NCBI GenBank assembly: GCA_035693105.1
Contig: DASSHC010000203.1
Span: 1 to 22,360 of the forward strand
Reading direction: 5' to 3'
Origin: DASSHC01 sp035693105
Lineage (GTDB): Bacteria; Chloroflexota; Chloroflexia; Thermomicrobiales; Thermomicrobiaceae
DNA: 22,360 bases
The first letter of the stretch is position 1. Each line of letters begins with the position of its first letter. Positions 18,538 through 22,360 of this stretch are shown here, piece after piece. The notes beneath the pieces are model-generated. The model did not search any database, was not told where the DNA came from, and worked only from the letters and a program-made list of their open reading frames with translations. The position numbers and the translations under genes are program-made.

Positions 18538-18976
18538 CCGGCGACCCCCGCTCGAAGGCGTCGAGCAGCGCATCCTGACGCGTCAGCATGTCGGTGCGCT
18601 CCGCCGGCGTCAGGTCGTCGAAGCCAAGGAGGTGCAGGAAGCCGTGGAGCGCCAGGTAGGCGATCTCGCGCTGCACGCTGTGCCCGGCTCCGGGCGCCTG
18701 CCGCGCTGCCGTCTCGAAGGAGACGGCGATGTCGCCAAGATAGTCGCCCTCCCCGGGAAAGCTCATGACGTCGGTCGGGCCGCTCAGGCCCATGAATTGC
18801 TGGTGCAACGCCGTCATCTCGGCGTCGTCGCAGACCCAGAGGCCGACCTCGCCGCTGACAGCCTGTTGGCGCGCGGCGAAATCGAGCAGGGCGGCGACTC
18901 GGTCGGTATTGAGGGACGGGGCGGTGGGATTGAGCCGGATCTCGACTGAGAAGGGCGAACCGGACGTCAAGCTCAA
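18524..18976 (-). CDS. ybeY: endoribonuclease YbeY (rRNA maturation)
   Basis: 150 residues. YbeY is a zinc-dependent RNase for 16S rRNA 3' processing and ribosome quality control. The family pattern is clear: LHQQFMGLSGPTDVMSFP (57-73), LGDIAVSFETA (80-90) and the metal motif HGFLHLLGFDD (111-121). The usual motif is HGxLHLxGYDH, so the third zinc ligand is Asp121 here instead of His. Translation starts at TTG 18976 with AGAGG five bases upstream; the TTGA overlaps the pgpH stop, giving tight coupling. Order pgpH-ybeY is conserved in many bacteria. The downstream gene is a glycosyltransferase instead of the common dgkA/cdd/era. Confidence 0.93.
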   Translation of the reverse strand: MSLTSGSPFSVEIRLNPTAPSLNTDRVAALLDFAARQQAVSGEVGLWVCDDAEMTALHQQFMGLSGPTDVMSFPGEGDYLGDIAVSFETAARQAPGAGHSVQREIAYLALHGFLHLLGFDDLTPAERTDMLTRQDALLDAFERGSPGDWV

Positions 18977-21150
18977 TGCGCGGCCTCTACCGGCTGCCGC
19001 GTCGGGGTCTTGGACAGCTCCGGATACTCGACGCGCGGGTGGTAGATTCCCTCCAGCATGGTGATGAAGGTGGCGCGGATCTGCTCGATCTGGCGCAGGG
19101 TCAGGTCGCAGTCGTCGAGCTGCCGGTCTTCCAGCCGCGCCTTGATCACCCCGTCGACGACCTCCTTCAGCCCGGTAGAGGCGCGCCGGCCATCACCGTT
19201 GGCCTCCTCGTAGAGCTTGCCGGACTGCGAGGCCGCGCGCACCGCCGCCTCGACGCTGTCGGCCAGCATGATGATCGCGGCTTCCTTGGTCTGCGGCTTG
19301 GGCCCCTTGTACCGAAATTCATCCTCGTCGACCGGTTCGCCGGAGGCCAGCGCCTCGGCGTAGAAGTACTTGATCAGCGTCGTGCCATGGTGCTGCTGGA
19401 TGACGTCGATAATCGGCTGCGGCAGCCGCGCCTTGCGCGCCAGGCGCACTCCATCCTCGACGTGCTCCTGGATGATGCGCGCGCTGGTGCGCGGGTCGAG
19501 CGCGTCGTGCACATTGGCGCGGTTGGCCTGATTCTCCACGAAGAAGCTAGGGCGGAGCACCTTGCCGATATCGTGGTAGAGGCAGGCGGTGCGAGCGAAG
19601 AGCGGATCGCCGCCCACCGCCTCGACCGCGCTCTCGGCCAGATTGCTGACCACGATACTGTGGTGGTAAGTGCCGGGGGCCTCGCGCGCCAGGCGGTAGA
19701 GGAGCGGCTGGTTGGGGTGCGCCAGCTCCAGCAGTTGCAGGTGGGTCACGATGCCGAAGACACGCCCAAGCATGTAGAAGAAGAGGAACGTCAGGCTCGC
19801 CGAGACGGCGCCGTTGACCGCGGCATCGCCGGCCAACTGCCCGACCTTGCTGGCGTCGACGTGCCCGTTGGTCAGCGTCAGACAGACCGCGGTGACGAAG
19901 ACCGCCAGTCCTACACCGAGCGCGGCCCAGAAGAAGCGCACGATGCGCTCGGCGCGGTAGACGATGACCGCGCCGGTCAGGGAGCTGATGAATGTCAGCA
20001 GGGCGACCTCGAACGTGCTGCCCGAGACGATGCCGAGGTAGAGCGCCAGGAAACCGGCCAGCACCACCGCCAGCTGGAAGTCGAGCAGGATCGAGAGGAG
20101 CATGGCCGCGGCCGCGGCCGGGAACATCAGCCGCAGCTGGTCGCTCTGCAGGAGGAAGCGCCCGGTGACGACCGGCACCACCACGATCAGCGAGACCAGC
20201 AGGAGCTGGCGCAGGTCGCCGGTGCCGCTGGCGGTCAGGAAGAGATAGCCGAGCAGCGCCAGGGTGACGATCGCCAGCAGGCCGAGCGTACCGACGAACT
20301 GCGGCCAGTTGTGCGTCGCGGTCAGCAGTCCGAAGTGCTCCAGCTTCTCAATGTCGTACGACGTGACCGGGTCGCCGTCGCGCACGATCACCTGCCCCTG
20401 CTGCACGGTGACCATCACCGGCTCCACGTTCTTGGCGGCGGCCTCGCGGGCGGCCTTGGTCTGATCCTGATCGACCTGCACGTTGGCCCGGATGAACGGC
20501 GTGGCCAGCGCCACCGCCAGCGAGCGCTCGCTGGCCGAGATCAGGAGCGAGCGGTCGAGCAGACCCTGCTTGATCGAGGCGACATCCTCCTGGCGGACCT
20601 GATCGGCCAGCGCCACGCTGAGCAGGCGCTGCGCCTCATTCTTGACCCGCGACCAGGCGCTACTATCGAGCGCCGCGATGGCGGTGGCGTCGTCGGCGCT
20701 CAACCCCTCGACAGCGGCGCGAATCTGATCGTTCTGCCCCTGAGCGGTCGGGGTGCCGAATGCCGGGGCGCGCACCTCGTCGATCTGGAGCAGCGCCTTT
20801 TGCAGCGCCGCCACCTGCGCCGGCGCGACCGAGGCATCCGGGAGCAGCACGACGTTGCGCGCGTCATCGTAGGCCTCCTGGCGCGCGTCGGCGGTGCGCA
20901 GGGCACTGACGAAGGTGTCGGTCGCCGGCGACTTGATGGTGCGGGTGGCGATCTCGCCGGCTTTGAGATTGAGCGAATCGGACTGCCAGGTGAGATAGAG
21001 AGTGCCGCTGAGGATCGCCAGGATCGCCAGGCCCAGCATGGCAAACGAGAACACGCGCCAGGCGACGGGTTGCCGCAGCCCGAACCGCCCCGCGAGGTGC
21101 TGGACCTGGCTGATCTGATTGCCGGACGCGCCCCGGCCTGTGCTGATCAT
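18973..21150 (-). CDS. pgpH: 7TM-HD family cyclic-di-AMP phosphodiesterase (PgpH-like)
   Basis: 725 residues in the inner membrane. Order: TM1 (32-54), an extracytoplasmic 7TMR-HDED domain (about 60-285, ending VTVQQGQVIVRDGDPVT), a block of membrane helices (285-480), then a cytoplasmic HD domain (485-700). The metal and catalytic residues are H497, H526-D527 (LYHDIGK), H563, H587, H588 and D631. Their spacing (29, 37, 24 and 43 residues) equals what I recall for Listeria PgpH, which hydrolyses c-di-AMP to pApA. The enzyme should therefore lower c-di-AMP and so influence osmolyte and potassium control. The ATG at 21150 follows AGGCGGTGAG. It lies 33 nt downstream of yqeY and overlaps ybeY by TTGA. 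Confidence 0.94.
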   Translation of the reverse strand: MISTGRGASGNQISQVQHLAGRFGLRQPVAWRVFSFAMLGLAILAILSGTLYLTWQSDSLNLKAGEIATRTIKSPATDTFVSALRTADARQEAYDDARNVVLLPDASVAPAQVAALQKALLQIDEVRAPAFGTPTAQGQNDQIRAAVEGLSADDATAIAALDSSAWSRVKNEAQRLLSVALADQVRQEDVASIKQGLLDRSLLISASERSLAVALATPFIRANVQVDQDQTKAAREAAAKNVEPVMVTVQQGQVIVRDGDPVTSYDIEKLEHFGLLTATHNWPQFVGTLGLLAIVTLALLGYLFLTASGTGDLRQLLLVSLIVVVPVVTGRFLLQSDQLRLMFPAAAAAMLLSILLDFQLAVVLAGFLALYLGIVSGSTFEVALLTFISSLTGAVIVYRAERIVRFFWAALGVGLAVFVTAVCLTLTNGHVDASKVGQLAGDAAVNGAVSASLTFLFFYMLGRVFGIVTHLQLLELAHPNQPLLYRLAREAPGTYHHSIVVSNLAESAVEAVGGDPLFARTACLYHDIGKVLRPSFFVENQANRANVHDALDPRTSARIIQEHVEDGVRLARKARLPQPIIDVIQQHHGTTLIKYFYAEALASGEPVDEDEFRYKGPKPQTKEAAIIMLADSVEAAVRAASQSGKLYEEANGDGRRASTGLKEVVDGVIKARLEDRQLDDCDLTLRQIEQIRATFITMLEGIYHPRVEYPELSKTPTRQPVEAAH

Positions 21151-21183
21151 CTCACCGCCTGGATCTCGCGCTCCCCGGCCGAG

Positions 21184-21642
21184 CTAGGCCCCGGCCGCGG
21201 CCAGCGCTGCTCGCGCGGCCGCCGCGATGGTGCTCCCCTCGGCGGTCGCGCCGATGCGTTGGCGGAGCAGGGGCATGACTCGTCCCATGTCGCGCGCTCC
21301 GCTGGCCCCAATCTCCTGAACCACGATCCGTGCCACGTCCAGCACTTCGTCGTAGCTCAGCTGCGGCGGTAGATAGTGCTCCAGAACGGCGATCTGTGCC
21401 TCCTCGACGGCCACCAGATCCGGGCGCCCGCCGCGGCCAAACTGCTCGATGGAATCGCGACGTTGCTTGATCTGGCGCTGCACGACCTCGATGATCTCGG
21501 CGTCGGTGAGGGGCCGGCCGTGCTCGATCTCCTGGTTGTGGATCTCGGCCCGCAGGAATCGCAGCGTCTCGCGGCGCGTTACATCACCGGAGCGCATCGC
21601 GTCCTTGAGATCATCGAGCAGCCGGTCGGCGAGTTCGCTCAT
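21184..21642 (-). CDS. yqeY: GatB/YqeY domain-containing protein
   Basis: 152 residues, a compact helical protein of the YqeY family: LADRLLDDLKDAMRSGDVTRRETLRFL, then ELEIHNQEIEHGRPL-like and VVQRQIKQRRDSIEQF segments, AVLEHYLPPQLSYDEV and DMGRVMPLLRQRI. The fold is shared with the tRNA-binding tail of the GatB amidotransferase subunit, so a tRNA-related role is commonly proposed; no activity is established. The ATG at 21642 has AAGG just upstream; the 31 extra in-frame codons lie within the leader. It is the first gene of an operon with pgpH, ybeY and a glycosyltransferase, led by a near-perfect promoter and a palindrome. Confidence 0.92.
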   Translation of the reverse strand: MSELADRLLDDLKDAMRSGDVTRRETLRFLRAEIHNQEIEHGRPLTDAEIIEVVQRQIKQRRDSIEQFGRGGRPDLVAVEEAQIAVLEHYLPPQLSYDEVLDVARIVVQEIGASGARDMGRVMPLLRQRIGATAEGSTIAAAARAALAAAGA

Positions 21643-21709
21643 CACCTTAATGTTCCAGGGAGTATTGTCGTTACACCACACGGGGCATCGGTCATGTCCA
21701 CTGGGACGA

Positions 21710-21725
21710 GTGTACGACCGTACAC
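21710..21725. promoter_or_regulatory. candidate operator palindrome at the yqeY operon start site
   Basis: GTGTACG-AC-CGTACAC is a perfect 7-bp inverted repeat with a 2-bp centre. It lies 9-25 nt downstream of the -10, covering about +3 to +18. This is where a dimeric repressor would block initiation or early elongation. As RNA it would form only a tight 2-nt-loop hairpin, so DNA binding is the likelier role. Confidence 0.5.
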
Positions 21726-21734
21726 CCAGCGGCA

Positions 21735-21763
21735 ATTATAGGTGCCACCTGACCGAGCGTCAA
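21735..21763 (-). promoter_or_regulatory. sigma-70 type promoter of the yqeY-pgpH-ybeY operon
   Basis: On the minus strand TTGACG (21763-21758), a 17-nt spacer and a perfect TATAAT (21740-21735) form one of the strongest promoters in the window. Transcription should start near 21728, with a leader of about 86 nt. Confidence 0.85.
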
Positions 21764-21815
21764 CGTCGGGCCGATGCGCGCTGGGTTGCGCGTTGCGTCG
21801 TGGCCACTCGCGCGG

Positions 21816-21844
21816 TTGACACGCCCAGGCGGGCTGGGTAAAAT
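21816..21844 (+). promoter_or_regulatory. sigma-70 type promoter of tRNA-Gly
   Basis: TTGACA (21816-21821), a 17-nt spacer and TAAAAT (21839-21844) lie 35 nt upstream of the tRNA. This is a stable-RNA style strong promoter, divergent from the yqeY operon promoter. Confidence 0.8.
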
Positions 21845-21878
21845 CTAGGTACTGAACGGAGCGAGTTCCGGGAAGCAC

Positions 21879-21951
21879 GCGGAAGTGGCTCAGTTGGTAG
21901 AGCATCTCCTTGCCAAGGAGAAGGTCGCGGGTTCGAATCCCGTCTTCCGCT
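21879..21951 (+). tRNA. tRNA-Gly (anticodon GCC)
   Basis: 73 nt form a cloverleaf: acceptor GCGGAAG/CTTCCGC, D-stem GCTC/GAGC, anticodon stem TCTCC/GGAGA with loop TTGCCAA, and T-arm GCGGG TTCGAAT CCCGT. The anticodon GCC is at 21912-21914. The discriminator is T, and the genome continues CC without a full CCA. Confidence 0.96.
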
Positions 21952-21960
21952 CCGAGTACG

Positions 21961-21986
21961 GCGGGTTCCCTCGGGAGCCCGCTTTT
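21961..21986 (+). terminator. intrinsic terminator after tRNA-Gly
   Basis: gcgggttcc (21961-21969) pairs with ggagcccgc (21974-21982), with one G-T pair, over a ctcg tetraloop, followed directly by tttt. It separates tRNA-Gly from tRNA-Leu, which implies that tRNA-Leu has its own promoter or depends on readthrough. Confidence 0.8.
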
Positions 21987-22008
21987 GCTTTGTGTGCTTG
22001 TCGTGCAC

Positions 22009-22089
22009 GCGGACGTGGCGGAAGGGCAGACGCTGCGGTCTTAAAAACCGCTGGGGCGACCCGTGCGGGTTCGAATCCCGCCGTCCGCA
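22009..22089 (+). tRNA. tRNA-Leu (anticodon TAA)
   Basis: 81 nt form a class II tRNA: acceptor GCGGACG/CGTCCGC, anticodon stem GCGGT/ACCGC with loop CTTAAAA (anticodon TAA at 22042-22044), a short variable arm (gggg..ccc) and T-arm GCGGG TTCGAAT CCCGC. The discriminator is A, and CCA is not encoded. It reads UUA/UUG. The 3' ends of tRNA-Leu genes are common integration sites, which matters for the unusual sequence just downstream. Confidence 0.95.
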
Positions 22090-22101
22090 CCTCTTCGATT
22101 T

Positions 22102-22159
22102 CTGCGTCAGATCAACTAAAACACTATGCCTGGCCGAACCGTCGTCTGGCCTGACGCAG
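22102..22159. repeat. 9-bp inverted repeat downstream of tRNA-Leu
   Basis: ctgcgtcag (22102-22110) and ctgacgcag (22151-22159) are perfect inverted copies separated by 40 nt, starting 13 nt after the tRNA. The spacer also contains ctggcc twice. It could be a recombinase or regulator binding region, or a weak terminator with a large loop. Confidence 0.5.
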
Positions 22160-22163
22160 CTCG

Positions 22164-22184
22164 TGTAGCCAAGACTGTAGCCAA
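22164..22184. repeat. 9-bp tandem direct repeat tgtagccaa
   Basis: tgtagccaa occurs at 22164-22172 and again at 22176-22184, a 12-bp period, just upstream of the ribosome site of the last gene. The period, close to one helical turn, is compatible with tandem protein-binding sites. Confidence 0.5.
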
Positions 22185-22196
22185 ACGGAGGTAGTG

Positions 22197-22360
22197 GTGA
22201 TCGCATACGCATTCATGGACGTTGATCCCACCTCTGGCGTCCTTCGATTGAAATCCCGGTTTCGTCTCATTCCCCATCAGAGCGACGACGCCAGCGTGCG
22301 CCGCGACTGGTGGCTTGCATTTCAACGCGGGGTCGGGACTCTGCCTACTAATGGATCAGC
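22197..22360 (+). CDS. start of an unrecognised gene, cut by the window edge
   Basis: A GTG at 22197, five bases after GGAGG, opens a frame that stays open for 54 codons to the end of the window (reads IAYAFMDVDPTSG, then LRLKSRFRLIPHQ and RRDWWLAFQRGVGTLP). A GTG at 22194 is an alternative start. I do not recognise the product. GC content here is visibly lower (about 56 percent by eye) than in the neighbouring housekeeping genes. With its place beside tRNA-Leu, this suggests the first gene of an acquired segment, but the rest of the gene is needed to judge. Confidence 0.45.
   Translation, partial: MIAYAFMDVDPTSGVLRLKSRFRLIPHQSDDASVRRDWWLAFQRGVGTLPTNGS

Noticed and set aside
18976..21372. 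798-codon open frame on the plus strand opposite pgpH and yqeY
   Set aside because: pgpH shows all metal ligands at family spacing on the minus strand. The plus-strand product is low-complexity and unlike any family.
21643..21735. 31-residue N-terminal extension of YqeY
   Set aside because: It starts at the edge of the -10 box, so it would lie upstream of the likely transcript start, and the residues do not resemble the family.
21760..22212. Minus-strand proteins containing RRDSNPHGS and RRDSNPRPS
   Set aside because: These are the familiar false translations of the antisense strand of tRNA T-arms (tRNA-Leu and tRNA-Gly here). A similar artefact (RRDSNPQPLDPKS) lies opposite tRNA-Arg.

Overview
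The window is GC-rich (roughly two thirds G+C by eye). It has short bacterial intergenic regions, GTG and TTG starts beside ATG, and consensus sigma-70 type promoters. The gene set (HelY-like Ski2 helicase, DUF1385 protein, single-chain glycine dehydrogenase, 7TM-HD phosphodiesterase, a bacterial translin) suggests a Chloroflexota lineage such as Thermomicrobia/Sphaerobacter. That placement is an inference from gene content; no marker gene here settles it.

Layout. 1-1999 (+) is the 3' part of a HelY/Ski2-like helicase. It converges on a Tat-exported glycine-rich repeat protein (4066-2114, -) that has its own promoter and a leader of about 120 nt. Next, all on the minus strand and read right to left, comes an argH - GNAT - CMD-like operon (6752-4374), then a DUF1385 membrane protein (7820-6819), gcvP (10854-7939), a translin-family protein (11696-11025) and a secreted purple-acid-phosphatase-like metallophosphoesterase with FN3 modules and a DNRLRE tail (14514-11956). 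From 14972 the plus strand carries tRNA-Arg(TCG) with a terminator, a promoter with a small PLAT-domain protein (15465-16010), and a CinA homologue (16330-17544). The cinA 3' end overlaps the tail of a convergent minus-strand operon, yqeY - pgpH - ybeY - glycosyltransferase 2 (21642-17482). Two plus-strand tRNA genes, Gly(GCC) and Leu(TAA), follow. The window ends in a lower-GC stretch just past tRNA-Leu with repeats and the start of an unrecognised gene, possibly the edge of an integrated element.

How the parts relate. Most genes are chromosomal housekeeping: arginine synthesis, glycine cleavage, c-di-AMP turnover, rRNA maturation and translation. The yqeY operon combines a GatB/YqeY-domain protein, a PgpH-type c-di-AMP phosphodiesterase and YbeY, under a near-consensus promoter with a 16-bp palindrome just downstream of the -10. 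The less ordinary items are the bacterial translin with its acidic catalytic positions kept, the Tat-exported repeat protein, several enzymes missing a family-defining residue (CinA deamidase domain, CMD protein, YbeY third ligand), and the tRNA-Leu-adjacent region. I found no CRISPR array, transposase, toxin-antitoxin pair or recognisable defence operon.
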